From: Caloramator sp. E03
GTDB lineage: Bacteria > Bacillota > Clostridia > Clostridiales > Caloramatoraceae
Direction of reading: 5' to 3'
Assembly: GCF_006016075.1 (NCBI RefSeq)
Contig: NZ_CP040093.1
Location: 248,001-312,000, forward strand
Length of the DNA stretch: 64,000 nucleotides
How positions within the stretch are numbered: position 1 is the stretch's first letter; the number at the start of each line of letters is the position of its first letter. The notes under the pieces were generated by a model. That model did not search any database and had not been told where the DNA came from. It was given only the letters and a program-made list of their open reading frames with translations. Position numbers and translations under genes: made by a program. Positions 34,373 to 44,020 of this stretch are shown piece after piece.

Positions 34373-35641
34373 TTATTCAATAAATTCAAACTCAAAATCG
34401 TTCATTCTTACTATATCCCCTTCTTCAATTCCCATATCTCTTAACTGTTGGATTATACCTCTTTTCTCTAATACTTTATGGAAATATTTTAATGATTCAC
34501 TATCATATATATTGGTACTTTGAAGGAGTCTATCGACAAAGGAACCAGTAATAACAAATGCACCATCATCATCTCTTTTAATTTCATAAGTAAACCTTTT
34601 TTCCTCTGGAAAATATTTTTCTTCAACTTCTTCTTTTTCAACAGGTAAAGACTGTAAAAGCTCTGCAGCATATAGCATAAGCTCCCTTAATCCTTGGTTT
34701 GTTGCAGCTGAAATCTTAAATACCTTTAAATTCTTTTTTTCCATCTCAGCTTTAAATCTTTCATAATTTTCTTCATCTTCCATTATGTCTATTTTATTAG
34801 CCGCAACTATTTGAGGCTTTGAAGCAAGCTTTTCACTATATAGCCTTAATTCCTCATTTATTTTATTAAAATCATCAATAGGATCTCTACCTTCTATGCC
34901 TGATACATCAACAACATGTATAAGAAGCCTCGTTCTCTCAATATGCCTCAAAAAATCAATTCCAAGCCCTGTTCCCTCATGGGCTCCTTCAATAAGGCCC
35001 GGTATATCTGCCATAACAAAACTATTTATCCCAGGCATATCTACAACACCAAGGTTTGGAGTAAGGGTTGTAAAATGATAATTTGCAATTTTAGGTTTTG
35101 CCCCTGTTGTCATAGAAAGGATAGTTGACTTTCCAACGTTAGGGAAACCAATTAAGCCAACATCAGCAATAAGTTTAAGTTCTAATGTAACCCACTTCTC
35201 CTCTCCAGGCATTCCAGGCTCTGCAAAGTCAGGAGCTTGCCTTGTAGGTGTTGCAAATCGGGCGTTTCCTCGTCCTCCTCTTCCACCCTTTGCAACTACA
35301 ACACTTTGTCCATCCTCTGTTAAATCTGCAATAACCCTGTTTGTTTCTGCATCCCTAATAACTGTTCCAGCTGGAACCTTTATAATAAGATCTTTACCGT
35401 CTTTTCCAAACATATTGCTTTTTCCGCCATCTTGTCCCCGTTCTGCTTCGTATTTCTTTTTATATTTAAAATCAAGAAGTGTTCTCATGTTCTTATCGAC
35501 TAAAAAAACCACATCTCCACCTTTCCCTCCATCACCACCATCAGGTCCTCCAAAGGGTACATACTTTTCTCTCCTAAAGGATATAGCTCCATTCCCGCCA
35601 TTTCCAGATTTAATAAAAATCTTTGCAACATCAACAAACAC
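34373..35641 (-). CDS. obg: GTPase ObgE/CgtA
   Basis: The product has 422 residues from GTG 35641 ([18 protein letters not shown]), which has an AGGTG ribosome site; a TTG at 35659 adds six residues and is less convincing. The Obg glycine-rich fold ([18 protein letters not shown]) is followed by the GTPase ([32 protein letters not shown]) and the OCT domain. It binds the 50S subunit and the stringent response nucleotide. It lies after a terminator that follows rpmA. Confidence 0.96.
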   Translation of the reverse strand: MFVDVAKIFIKSGNGGNGAISFRREKYVPFGGPDGGDGGKGGDVVFLVDKNMRTLLDFKYKKKYEAERGQDGGKSNMFGKDGKDLIIKVPAGTVIRDAETNRVIADLTEDGQSVVVAKGGRGGRGNARFATPTRQAPDFAEPGMPGEEKWVTLELKLIADVGLIGFPNVGKSTILSMTTGAKPKIANYHFTTLTPNLGVVDMPGINSFVMADIPGLIEGAHEGTGLGIDFLRHIERTRLLIHVVDVSGIEGRDPIDDFNKINEELRLYSEKLASKPQIVAANKIDIMEDEENYERFKAEMEKKNLKVFKISAATNQGLRELMLYAAELLQSLPVEKEEVEEKYFPEEKRFTYEIKRDDDGAFVITGSFVDRLLQSTNIYDSESLKYFHKVLEKRGIIQQLRDMGIEEGDIVRMNDFEFEFIE

Positions 35642-35730
35642 AGTATCACCTACTCTCAAATTGAATAAGTTCCTTCTATTATTTTCTCAAAAATTAAAAA
35701 TATGTATACAGATTAAAATCATAATTAAAA

Positions 35731-35748
35731 AGCACCCTTATGGGTGCT
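35731..35748 (-). terminator. Terminator after rpmA
   Basis: On the minus strand AGCACCC-ATA-AGGGTGCT is followed by TTTTTAATT. It separates the ribosomal-protein operon from obg. Confidence 0.75.
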
Positions 35749-35752
35749 GATA

Positions 35753-36019
35753 TTATTGGGCAATTTCCTTTGGATATACGCTAACCTTCTTGCCATCTTT
35801 TTTATATCTTTCAAACCTAACGATTCCATCCTTTAAAGCAAATAAAGTATCATCTTTACCGATACCAACATTTTCACCTGGATGTATCTTAGTTCCCCTT
35901 TGTCTTACAAGTATGTTTCCTGCAAGAACGAATTGACCGTCTGATCTCTTGACTCCAAGTCTTTTGGACTCGCTATCTCTACCGTTCCTGGAACTACCCA
36001 CTCCTTTTTTATGTGCCAT
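35753..36019 (-). CDS. rpmA: 50S ribosomal protein L27, no N-terminal extension
   Basis: The product has 88 residues, starting [20 protein letters not shown]27 lies at the peptidyl transferase centre, its N-terminus near the tRNA ends. In most Firmicutes the reading begins with about nine extra residues cut off by the protease Prp. Here the Met is followed directly by AHKKGVG, as in Gram-negative L27, and no prp gene lies between rplU and rpmA. The gap is only 34 bases. Confidence 0.97.
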   Translation of the reverse strand: MAHKKGVGSSRNGRDSESKRLGVKRSDGQFVLAGNILVRQRGTKIHPGENVGIGKDDTLFALKDGIVRFERYKKDGKKVSVYPKEIAQ

Positions 36020-36053
36020 TTATTCCACCTCCTCTAAAAAGGTTCTATATAAG

Positions 36054-36365
36054 TTATGCCTCTATTTTTTCAATCTTTAACTGAGTATATGGCTGTCTAT
36101 GACCTTGCTTTTTCTTGTAGTCTTTCTTTGGCTTATACTTGAAAACTATTATCTTTTTAGCTTTTCCCTGCTTTACAACCTTAGCAGTAACCTTAGCTCC
36201 TTCTACAACTGGCTTTCCAACTACAAGCTTACCATCCTTTAAAACAGCAAGTACATCAGTGATTTCAACAGTAGAGTCTACTTCAGCAGCAAGTTTTTCA
36301 ACGAATATAATATCTCCTTCTTGAACTCTGTACTGTTTTCCTCCAGTTTTAATTACAGCGTACAT
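36054..36365 (-). CDS. rplU: 50S ribosomal protein L21
   Basis: The product has 103 residues from ATG 36365 ([18 protein letters not shown]) with a GGAGGTG ribosome site. Further upstream codons in the same frame belong to the leader. It binds 23S rRNA in the large subunit. The end [14 protein letters not shown] is the family signature. Confidence 0.97.
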   Translation of the reverse strand: MYAVIKTGGKQYRVQEGDIIFVEKLAAEVDSTVEITDVLAVLKDGKLVVGKPVVEGAKVTAKVVKQGKAKKIIVFKYKPKKDYKKKQGHRQPYTQLKIEKIEA

Positions 36366-36371
36366 AAGTGC

Positions 36372-36470
36372 ACCTCCTCTATCCAGTCTCGCCATGACAA
36401 AGGCAGCATAATGCTTTTAAAGCCTTTCATGAGCGGTCTACAAATTGCATTGTAACATAATGTAAAACTA
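36372..36470 (-). promoter_or_regulatory. L21 leader RNA
   Basis: The noncoding stretch upstream of rplU reads, on the minus strand, TTTGTAGACCGCTCATGAAA and then AGGC-TTTAAAAGCATTATGCTG-GCCT-like pairing before the ribosome site. The segment ACCGCTCA matches the Firmicutes L21-type leader as I remember it. It may bind free L21 for feedback. The boundaries are approximate. Confidence 0.5.
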
Positions 36471-36485
36471 ATGTCAATCTTAAAC

Positions 36486-37862
36486 TTAATTAATTTCAAA
36501 TTCACGAACCTCACTCGAAGGAAATAAATTTATCTCAATACTATAGATATCTTTCATGTCAGATATAAAATTAGGAAACACATTATTAGCTTCTATATAT
36601 ATATCTTCATTTAATGTGACGTTAAACTTATATTTATTATAGTGTTTTAACATTCTTAAACACATATTTTCTATGGACTTTAAAATATATGCCGAAGAAT
36701 ATGTATCGTTATTTTCATTATTATATATAAGTTCCCTTAAACTTTTTCCTTTTTTAGCCCTTGTCATCTCAAGCAATCCAAGTTTTGTAAACCCATAAAT
36801 TTTATGTTGAATATTTCCCTTTGAAAGATGTTCATTTAAATATTTAATGACTTTTTGTCTTGACTTTTCATCCTTCATATCAATAAAGTCAATTATAATT
36901 ATACCTGATATGTTTCCAAGCCTAATTATATCAGCAATTTCCTTACAAGCCTCAATGTTTGTATTTAAAACGTATTCCTCCTTATTTACATTAGATTTTA
37001 TGCTTCCTGAATTAACATCTATTACTGTTAATGCTTCTGTTTTATCTATAACTATATTTCCTCCTGACGACAGCTTTTTTTTTCTTTCAAGTACTTCCTT
37101 TATCTTTTTTTCAATTATCGATACTTTAGAAAAATCATATTCATTGCATAAGACTTCACAATCCTTGCAAAGTTTATTAAAAGATAACATATCTGAAAGT
37201 ATTTCAACGTCTCTTTTCCTATTTATATATACTTTATCAGTATTGCTTTTTATATATTCTCTAACTGCAAAACTTAAAAAATCCCTAATATCATAAAGTA
37301 AAAAAGGTGATTTTATATAAACGGACTTTTTAATATTTTTTTCCCATATATCTATTAAGTATCTATATTCTCTTTGTATATCATCCCTCTTTGCATATTG
37401 AGACTCTGTCCTTAATATCAATCCACAACCATTAATATATATTTCTTGTGCTAGTTCCTTAAGTTTTTCTCTTTTCTCTGCATCTATTTTTTTAGAAATA
37501 CCTATGTAATCAATATTCGGTATAAGTACTATTAAATTTCCAGGTATGCTTATATTTTGAGACAGTTTAGGTCCCTTTTCTTTGCTGTCCTCTCTAATAA
37601 CTTGCACAATTATCTCTTTTCCAATTTTAAGTTTACTCTTTTCCCTTGTTTCATTTATATGAAGTATTCCGTTTTTTCCTATACCTATATTTACAAAAGC
37701 TGCTTCAAGGGAAGAAGCTATGTTCTCTATTCTACCCAAATAAATATTACCTGTTAGGTTTATATTATTATGGTTTTCAACATAAAGTTCTTCAATGTTA
37801 TTATCACTAAAAACTGCAATCCTACTTTGAGCTATACCTCTATCTATGTATATCTCTCTCAA
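36486..37862 (-). CDS. rng: Ribonuclease G family endoribonuclease
   Basis: The product has 458 residues. A split S1 domain (NIYLGRIENIASSLEAAFV; GKNGILHIN) is followed by the DNase-I-like catalytic part with ALTVIDVNSGSI and IIIIDFIDMK, which carry the metal-binding Asp residues. After LLEMTRAKKGKSL the usual CPxC zinc-link cysteines of RNase E/G are absent. TTG at 37862 has a GGAAGTGATTGC ribosome site. It follows the TIGR03936 gene by 4 bases. Confidence 0.93.
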   Translation of the reverse strand: MREIYIDRGIAQSRIAVFSDNNIEELYVENHNNINLTGNIYLGRIENIASSLEAAFVNIGIGKNGILHINETREKSKLKIGKEIIVQVIREDSKEKGPKLSQNISIPGNLIVLIPNIDYIGISKKIDAEKREKLKELAQEIYINGCGLILRTESQYAKRDDIQREYRYLIDIWEKNIKKSVYIKSPFLLYDIRDFLSFAVREYIKSNTDKVYINRKRDVEILSDMLSFNKLCKDCEVLCNEYDFSKVSIIEKKIKEVLERKKKLSSGGNIVIDKTEALTVIDVNSGSIKSNVNKEEYVLNTNIEACKEIADIIRLGNISGIIIIDFIDMKDEKSRQKVIKYLNEHLSKGNIQHKIYGFTKLGLLEMTRAKKGKSLRELIYNNENNDTYSSAYILKSIENMCLRMLKHYNKYKFNVTLNEDIYIEANNVFPNFISDMKDIYSIEINLFPSSEVREFEIN

Positions 37863-37866
37863 GCAA

Positions 37867-38565
37867 TCACTTCCCCTTAAAATAAGACAACAAATCTATC
37901 CATTTATTATTCTTTATACAATATAGTTCATCCCTTGTTATACCTTCACAAGTCAAATCATTATTTAATTCTTCTTGCATAAGCTCTATAACAGCATTTG
38001 GTGCAAGATTACCTCTGCTACCAGTAAAAAGTAAAAACTCAAAATTAAAAGTTTCTTCTTCATACCCCGTTAATACTATATCTTTTATAAGAGGCCTTAT
38101 ATTTTCAATTTTTTCACCAGACTTTGTTTTCTTTACTCTCTCAATATTTTGAGAAGCTAATATATTATTAATACTCCTTTTAATCTCTTCTGCTTTTCCT
38201 TTAAATTTAAGTTGTACTGTATATCTTGCTCCTTCAACAAGTGCCATTGAAGATGGCATTTTTCCTTGAATGTGTAAAGAATCTATAATCCTTATTCCAT
38301 CAGGTAAAGATGAATTAAGTAAGTTTTTAACTCTTTCTTCATCTATTATACTTTCAAATTCCACATCAGCATATTCGCCACAGCTTGCAATACCTAATGA
38401 TAAAGGAGCTGCTATTGATATACTTGGATGAGGATTAAAACCTTTTGAATAGCTTATTGGAAGTTGAGCTCTTCTAATTGCCCTATGTAATGTACGCATT
38501 GTATCAAGATGTGATATATATTTTACTGAATCTTTTTTACTGAACTTTATTAAATATCGCTCCAT
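37867..38565 (-). CDS. TIGR03936 family protein (DUF2344)
   Basis: The product has 232 residues. MERYLIKFSKKDSVKYISHLDTM and YSKGFNPHPSISIAAPLSLG are the family fingerprints. In many Clostridia it is encoded together with a TIGR03960 radical SAM protein, sometimes as one fused gene. Its role is unknown; it may act with the radical SAM enzyme on tRNA or rRNA. It overlaps the upstream gene by 29 bases, which means coupled translation. Confidence 0.93.
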   Translation of the reverse strand: MERYLIKFSKKDSVKYISHLDTMRTLHRAIRRAQLPISYSKGFNPHPSISIAAPLSLGIASCGEYADVEFESIIDEERVKNLLNSSLPDGIRIIDSLHIQGKMPSSMALVEGARYTVQLKFKGKAEEIKRSINNILASQNIERVKKTKSGEKIENIRPLIKDIVLTGYEEETFNFEFLLFTGSRGNLAPNAVIELMQEELNNDLTCEGITRDELYCIKNNKWIDLLSYFKGK

Positions 38566-40402
38566 TGAAGCATTTTACCTCCTTTGTAAATCCTGTTATC
38601 CCACAACCAGTACATGATAGCCTACAGTCCCTTGTAAGCTCTCCCTTTTGAGCCTTCCTTAGTTCATTTTTTAGATATTCTTTGCTTACACCAATATCAA
38701 TAAAATCCCATGGAAGTACTTCATCAATATTTCTTTCCCTTGTAGCATAAAAATGTGGATCTATGTTACATTCTCTAAATGCCTCCATCCAAGCATCATA
38801 TTTAAATAACTCCTGCCATCCATCAAATTTGCACCCTTTTTCTACGGCTTTTATTAAAACCTTACTCAGCCTTCTATCTCCTCTTGAAAAGACGGCTTCA
38901 AGAAAACTTATGGATGGTTCATGCCAATTGTATGTTATATATCTACTTTTTATTTTATCCTTCAAATACTGCTGCTTTTGTATAAACATTTCAGTAGTAT
39001 CCTGCCCTTTCCACTGAAAAGGAGTAAAAGGCTTTGGTACAAAGCAAGAAGTACTTAAAGTAACGTTAAGCCCTTTGTTTCTTTTATCTTTTGGAATAGA
39101 AAAATAGGTATCAACAACCTTTTGCCCAAGATGAGCAATACCCTCAACATCTTCCATTGTTTCATAAGGAAGACCTATCATAAAATAAAGTTTTATAGTA
39201 CTCCAACCAGACTCAAAAGCACTTCTAACTGATTTTATTAAATCTTCTTCAGTAACCCCTTTATTTATAATATCTCTCATTCTCTGTGTCCCTGCTTCTG
39301 GAGCAAAGGTAAGTCCTGTTTTCCTAACCTTTTGAATTTCATTTATAAGATCAACAGAAAAAGAATCTATTCTTAAAGAAGGTAGGGATATTGAAACCCT
39401 ATCTTTTTCATACTTTTCTATAAGGCTTAATACAAGATTTTTGATATCAGAATAGTCACATATACTAAGGGAAGTTAAAGATATCTCATCATAGCCTGTA
39501 CTTTTAAGCAGCTTTTCAGCAAATTCCATAAGTTTATCAACTTTTTTTTCCCTGACAGGTCTATATATCATGCCTGCCTGACAGAATCTACATCCTCTTG
39601 TACATCCTCTAAAGGTTTCTAACATTATCCTATCATGTACTATCTCTGTTAAAGGAACAATCATTTTTTCTGGAAAGTAGGACTCATTCAAATCCTTTAT
39701 AAATCTTTTTCTTATCTTATCAGGTATCCCACTTTTTAAAGGTATTCTTCGTTTTATAGTACCATCTTCGTTATATTCTATATCATAAAGAGAAGGCACA
39801 TATATTCCCTCACAAGATGCTGCTTTTACTAAAAATTCCTTCCTGTCCTTTTTAGACTCCTTCCAGTTTATATATAAATCAAGCAGTTCATCTATTACTT
39901 CTTCAGCTTCTCCTAAAACAAATATGTCCCCCATATCCGCTAAAGGCTCTGGATTATATGCACAAGGTCCTCCAAATATAATAAAAGGATCATCATCACC
40001 TCTATCTTTTGACATTAACGGTATCTTCCCAAGATTAAGCATATTAATTACATTAGTATAGCTCATCTCATACTGAAGAGTAAATCCAACAAAGTCAAAG
40101 TCCTTTAAAGGGCTTTTTGTTTCAAGAGTGAATAAAGGTATATCATTTTTTCGCATCAATTCCTCCATATCAACCCATGGTGCAAAAGCCCTTTCACAGT
40201 AGCAATCTTCTCTATCATTTATTTTATGATAAAGTATCCTTATACCAAGATGAGACATGCCAACTTCATATACATCTGGAAAGCACATAGCAAATCTTAC
40301 CTTAACATCCTTAGGATTTTTAATAACCTGATTTACCTCTCCTCCTGTGTACCTTGCAGGCTTTGTTACTTTGCTTAGTATCTCATCCTTTATATGTACC
40401 AT
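38537..40402 (-). CDS. TIGR03960 family B12-binding radical SAM protein
   Basis: The product has 621 residues. An N-terminal B12-binding-like part (VRFAMCFPDVYEVGMSHLG; FIIFGGPCAYNPEPLAD) is followed by the radical SAM motif CTRGCRFCQAG (C-x3-C-x2-C) and HEPSISFLEAVFSRGDRRL near residue 490. The C-terminal CxxCG pair is in CRLSCTGCGITG. The substrate is not known. It is the first gene of the block that runs into rng and rplU. Confidence 0.95.
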   Translation of the reverse strand: MVHIKDEILSKVTKPARYTGGEVNQVIKNPKDVKVRFAMCFPDVYEVGMSHLGIRILYHKINDREDCYCERAFAPWVDMEELMRKNDIPLFTLETKSPLKDFDFVGFTLQYEMSYTNVINMLNLGKIPLMSKDRGDDDPFIIFGGPCAYNPEPLADMGDIFVLGEAEEVIDELLDLYINWKESKKDRKEFLVKAASCEGIYVPSLYDIEYNEDGTIKRRIPLKSGIPDKIRKRFIKDLNESYFPEKMIVPLTEIVHDRIMLETFRGCTRGCRFCQAGMIYRPVREKKVDKLMEFAEKLLKSTGYDEISLTSLSICDYSDIKNLVLSLIEKYEKDRVSISLPSLRIDSFSVDLINEIQKVRKTGLTFAPEAGTQRMRDIINKGVTEEDLIKSVRSAFESGWSTIKLYFMIGLPYETMEDVEGIAHLGQKVVDTYFSIPKDKRNKGLNVTLSTSCFVPKPFTPFQWKGQDTTEMFIQKQQYLKDKIKSRYITYNWHEPSISFLEAVFSRGDRRLSKVLIKAVEKGCKFDGWQELFKYDAWMEAFRECNIDPHFYATRERNIDEVLPWDFIDIGVSKEYLKNELRKAQKGELTRDCRLSCTGCGITGFTKEVKCFNGAIFNKVQ

Positions 40403-40501
40403 TTAAACTCCTCCTAAGTATATAATAATTAGAACATAATTTTTAAATTAAATTTACCAAATATAATAATATTTAAAATAAATATTGCTTAAATAAGTAT
40501 A

Positions 40502-41146
40502 CTACTTTTTCATATATTCCTCAACGTTTACAGGTTCATCATTTTTTAATAGTTCAAAATACAAACAGGATTTTGAACTATTGTCCTTTCCCGAAAGACC
40601 AATAACTGTTCCTTTAGTTACGTTTTCACCTTCGCTTACCTTAATATCTGACAAATACCCATATCTTGACTTGAAATTATTTCCATGATTTATAATTATT
40701 GATACTCCCAATTGATCATCATAATCTATCCTTTCAACCTTACCACTATAAACTGACTTAACCTCACTTCCTTCTGCTACTTCTATTTTAATTCCATTGC
40801 TGTTATACTTTTTATTTGCTTCTATGTTCTCTCCAAAATGTGTTGTTATCTTTCCCTCAACTGGTAAACTATCAATAATAAATTCATTTTTTTTAATTAT
40901 TATTTTATTAAATACATCTTTAGTATTTGGAATAAAAGTATTAAAGACTTCAACCGTTTCATTAGTATAATCCTTATAAAAGCTATCTTTTATTCTCATA
41001 TTTATTGTGGATGCAACATCGTTATTTACAAATTTAATTATCAATAAAAAAAGCATTATGATTAGTACAATTAACAGCTGTAATGAAAGTCTTTTTAAAT
41101 AAGAATTATCGTTTTTATTTTTATAATAAGGATTTTGATAGCTCAT
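40502..41146 (-). CDS. M23-like (LytM) protein without catalytic residues, SpoIVFA-like
   Basis: The product has 214 residues from ATG 41146 (MSYQNPYYK), with GGAGGGGG upstream. A membrane segment lies near residues 20-45 (LSLQLLIVLIIMLFLLIIKF). The C-terminal part is an M23 fold (GKITTHFGENIE; IINHGNNFKSRYGYLS; GLSGKDNSSKSCLYFEL). The His and Asp that bind zinc are mostly replaced: HTGID is SNGIK, AHLS is GYLS, and LHFE is LYFE. It should be inactive as an enzyme. Position near mgsA-rodA suggests a SpoIVFA-like role, but no SpoIVFB protease lies beside it. Confidence 0.8.
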   Translation of the reverse strand: MSYQNPYYKNKNDNSYLKRLSLQLLIVLIIMLFLLIIKFVNNDVASTINMRIKDSFYKDYTNETVEVFNTFIPNTKDVFNKIIIKKNEFIIDSLPVEGKITTHFGENIEANKKYNSNGIKIEVAEGSEVKSVYSGKVERIDYDDQLGVSIIINHGNNFKSRYGYLSDIKVSEGENVTKGTVIGLSGKDNSSKSCLYFELLKNDEPVNVEEYMKK

Positions 41147-41256
41147 ATTCCCCCTCCTACTAAACAATATTTTATGATTTTATTACTAAATATATATTTT
41201 TACAATAATGATTAAATTACATTTATTATTATGTTTATAATCTGTTAAATTAATAT

Positions 41257-41293
41257 AGCCCATATACTTTTAAAATTAAAAAGTACATGGGCT
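41257..41293 (-). terminator. Terminator after mgsA
   Basis: The stem agcccatatactttt / aaaagtacatgggct (one G-T pair) lies 5 bases after the mgsA stop. On the minus strand it is followed by ATATTAATTT, which is only a modest T run. Confidence 0.6.
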
Positions 41294-41297
41294 ATTC

Positions 41298-41657
41298 TTA
41301 TATTGCTTTGATTAACATCTTTGCTGTTCCAAGATTTGTTGCAAGAGGTACATTGTGAACATCACAAATTCTTAAAAGTGCTGTAATATCTGGTTCATGA
41401 GGCTGAGCTGTTAAAGGATCTCTTAAGAAAATAACAAGATCCATCTCCCCGCATGCAACCTTTGCTCCTATTTGTTGATCTCCTCCCATTGGTCCAGACA
41501 AAAACCTATTAACTTCAAGACCGCTTGCCTCGCTTATAAATTTCCCTGTTGTTCCTGTAGCATAGAGCCTGTGATTTTTTAATATTTCCTTAAACTCCTT
41601 CACAAACTCAACCATATCCTGCTTTTTCTTATCATGTGCAATAAGTGCTATATTCAA
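41298..41657 (-). CDS. mgsA: Methylglyoxal synthase
   Basis: The product has 119 residues. It converts dihydroxyacetone phosphate to methylglyoxal plus phosphate. [39 protein letters not shown] and [15 protein letters not shown] carry the phosphate-binding loop and catalytic Asp and His. It follows rodA by 13 bases. Confidence 0.96.
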   Translation of the reverse strand: MNIALIAHDKKKQDMVEFVKEFKEILKNHRLYATGTTGKFISEASGLEVNRFLSGPMGGDQQIGAKVACGEMDLVIFLRDPLTAQPHEPDITALLRICDVHNVPLATNLGTAKMLIKAI

Positions 41658-41670
41658 TTCTTCATCCCCC

Positions 41671-42789
41671 TTAAAAGTTTATTTTTTGTCTTCTCATTCC
41701 TATGTTAAGAATTAAAGCTATAGATACCACACTTGTTAAAAGAGAACTTCCTCCATAGCTTACAAGTGGAAGTGGGATACCTGTTATAGGCATAAGCCCT
41801 ATATCCATTCCTATATTTTGAAATATTTGAAACAAAAACATTGTAACAATTCCTGTAATCACATAAAATCCGAACTTATCTTTAGATGTTTTTGCAATTG
41901 TTATACTTCTTAATACTATATTAAGATAAAGAGCAAGAAGAATCATAGCCCCTAAAAAACCCCATTTTTCTGCAAAAACACAGAATATAAAATCAGTGTG
42001 TGATTCAGGAATGAATTTACCATTTGTAAGCCCTCCTCCCCATCCTGTACCAAAGAATTTACCTGATGCAATGGCAGTTTTAGCAAGAAGAGCATTATAT
42101 CCTTTTCCAAGCTTATCTGTTTCAGGTCTTAAAAATACAAGAATCCTATCCTTTTGATAAGGTTTTAAAATGTTTAGCTTCCATATTGCAACTATAGATA
42201 CAACTGCTGTGGCTGCTCCTCCATAAATAAATCTTAAATCAAGCCCAGCTATAAAAAGCATACCTAATATAGTCATAAAAAATATAATATTCGTACCAGT
42301 ATCAGGTTGAAGCTGTATAAGCCCCATAGGGATAAGTGCTGTCAAAGCAAGCTTTAACAAATTCTTAGGCTTATTTATGTTATCCATTTCCTCCATTAAC
42401 TTTGAAATCGTAATAATAGTTGTAAGCTTAGCAAACTCTGAAGGCTGTATACCAAAAGGGCCTATACCGAGCCAACATTTTGCATTATTTCTAACAGATC
42501 CTACTGCAAGTACAAGTATTAATAAAAATATACTCACAATATAGAGTAATTTATAATAACTTCCAATAGTATTATAATCTATTGTTAAAATTACAAAACC
42601 AAGTATCATGGCAACAATAAAATACATTATTTGAAAGGCAGTACTTTTTAAAGCACTCATGCTAATACCATCGGATGTTGTAATAATAGTTGCACTAGCA
42701 ATTGTTGTAATACCTATTAAAACAATTATAATCATACTTAAAGCTATACTATAATCAAGGTTTTTTAACAGCTTTTTATTTATAATCAT
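41671..42789 (-). CDS. rodA: Rod-shape peptidoglycan polymerase RodA (SEDS)
   Basis: The product has 372 residues with about ten membrane segments. Motifs of the SEDS family are [58 protein letters not shown] and [19 protein letters not shown] polymerases join lipid II into glycan chains with a paired PBP2, encoded nearby as mrdA. It is separated from minE by 130 bases and a terminator. Confidence 0.96.
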   Translation of the reverse strand: MIINKKLLKNLDYSIALSMIIIVLIGITTIASATIITTSDGISMSALKSTAFQIMYFIVAMILGFVILTIDYNTIGSYYKLLYIVSIFLLILVLAVGSVRNNAKCWLGIGPFGIQPSEFAKLTTIITISKLMEEMDNINKPKNLLKLALTALIPMGLIQLQPDTGTNIIFFMTILGMLFIAGLDLRFIYGGAATAVVSIVAIWKLNILKPYQKDRILVFLRPETDKLGKGYNALLAKTAIASGKFFGTGWGGGLTNGKFIPESHTDFIFCVFAEKWGFLGAMILLALYLNIVLRSITIAKTSKDKFGFYVITGIVTMFLFQIFQNIGMDIGLMPITGIPLPLVSYGGSSLLTSVVSIALILNIGMRRQKINF

Positions 42790-42885
42790 AAATATCGCAC
42801 CTCATAAACATAATCATAAAAGATTATAACACAACTCTTATTTTTTTTAAACAATAAGTAAGAATAAATAGTTAGCTAAAGCAAA

Positions 42886-42916
42886 AAAGATAAGAATATT
42901 TGCAATTCTTATCTTT
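42886..42916 (-). terminator. Terminator after minE
   Basis: The long stem aaagataagaat / attcttatcttt lies just after the minE stop and is followed on the minus strand by TTTTTTGC. It ends the minCDE transcript before rodA. Confidence 0.8.
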
Positions 42917-42922
42917 AACAAA

Positions 42923-43198
42923 TTAATACCTTCCTACTTCTTTCATCTTTTTTATTGGAATGTTAGCTACAAGAGCTGGGACTTCACTACCCTTTTCACC
43001 TGACCTTGTAAACTTTATTTCAAGTCCACTTTCATCTATCTCTGCATAATCAGATATTACCTTTATTATATCTCCCTTAACCATTTCAAGGAACTGTGGA
43101 GATACATTTGCTCTGTCATGAATTAATATAAGCTTTAACCTTTCTTTTGCAATATCCTTCGATGGAGGTTCTTTCCCAAACATTTTTAATATATCCAT
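42923..43198 (-). CDS. minE: Cell division topological specificity factor MinE
   Basis: The product has 91 residues. KERLKLILIHDRANVSPQFL and VISDYAEIDESGLEIKF are the MinE helix and dimer strands. It binds MinD and stimulates its ATPase to restrict MinCD to the poles. It follows minD by 11 bases. Confidence 0.95.
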   Translation of the reverse strand: MDILKMFGKEPPSKDIAKERLKLILIHDRANVSPQFLEMVKGDIIKVISDYAEIDESGLEIKFTRSGEKGSEVPALVANIPIKKMKEVGRY

Positions 43199-43209
43199 TA
43201 TTTCCCTCC

Positions 43210-44007
43210 TTACCTCTTAAAGAAGAATTTTTTAATAGCCATAAAAAATCCTGTATCTTCATCCTCAAGCTCCATAAATGGAACTTCCTCTCCCAAAATT
43301 CTTCTAACTATATTTTTATAAGCTTGTCCTGCTTTTGCATTCTCATCTGTAACAACTGGTTCTCCTCTGTTGGTAGATATAACTATTTTTTCATCTTCTG
43401 GAACAATTCCAAGGAGCTTTATTGCAAGTATATCTGTCATATCATCAATATTAAGCATCTCACCTTTTTTAGTCATTTCATATTTTATTCTATTTATAAT
43501 AAGCTGATGATTGTCAAGTCCCTTTACTTCAAGTTTACCTATTATCCTGTCTGCATCCCTAACTGCCGAAACTTCAGGAGTAGTTACTACTATTGCCATA
43601 TCAGCTCCTGCTACTGCATTTTCAAAACCATGTTCAATACCTGCTGGACAATCAATTATAACATAATCAAATTCATTTTTTAAATCCTCAACCAACTTTT
43701 GCATTTGCTCTGGTTTAACAGCAGTTTTATCCCTTGTTTGGGCTGTTGGAAGCAGGTAAAGGTTTTCAAAACGTTTATCCTTTATTAATGCTTGTTTTAG
43801 CCTACATACTCCTTCAACAACATCAACAAGGTTATAGACTATTCTGTTTTCAAGGCCGAGATGTAAATCAAGATTTCTAAGACCTGTATCAGCGTCAACT
43901 GCAACAACCCTTTTACCAAGCATTGCAAGCCCTGTACTTATATTTGCAGTTGTAGTAGTTTTTCCAACACCGCCCTTACCGGATGTAACAACAATTGATA
44001 CTCCCAT
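43210..44007 (-). CDS. minD: Septum site-determining ATPase MinD
   Basis: The product has 265 residues from ATG 44007 (MGVSIVVTSGKGGVGKTTTT), with a GGAGGGATTAAG ribosome site. The deviant Walker A KGGVGKT, VDADTGLRNLDLHLG and YVIIDCPAGIEHGF are typical. The C-terminus is an amphipathic helix (GFFMAIKKFFFKR). It sits between minC and minE. Confidence 0.97.
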   Translation of the reverse strand: MGVSIVVTSGKGGVGKTTTTANISTGLAMLGKRVVAVDADTGLRNLDLHLGLENRIVYNLVDVVEGVCRLKQALIKDKRFENLYLLPTAQTRDKTAVKPEQMQKLVEDLKNEFDYVIIDCPAGIEHGFENAVAGADMAIVVTTPEVSAVRDADRIIGKLEVKGLDNHQLIINRIKYEMTKKGEMLNIDDMTDILAIKLLGIVPEDEKIVISTNRGEPVVTDENAKAGQAYKNIVRRILGEEVPFMELEDEDTGFFMAIKKFFFKR

Positions 44008-44020
44008 CTTAATCCCTCCA

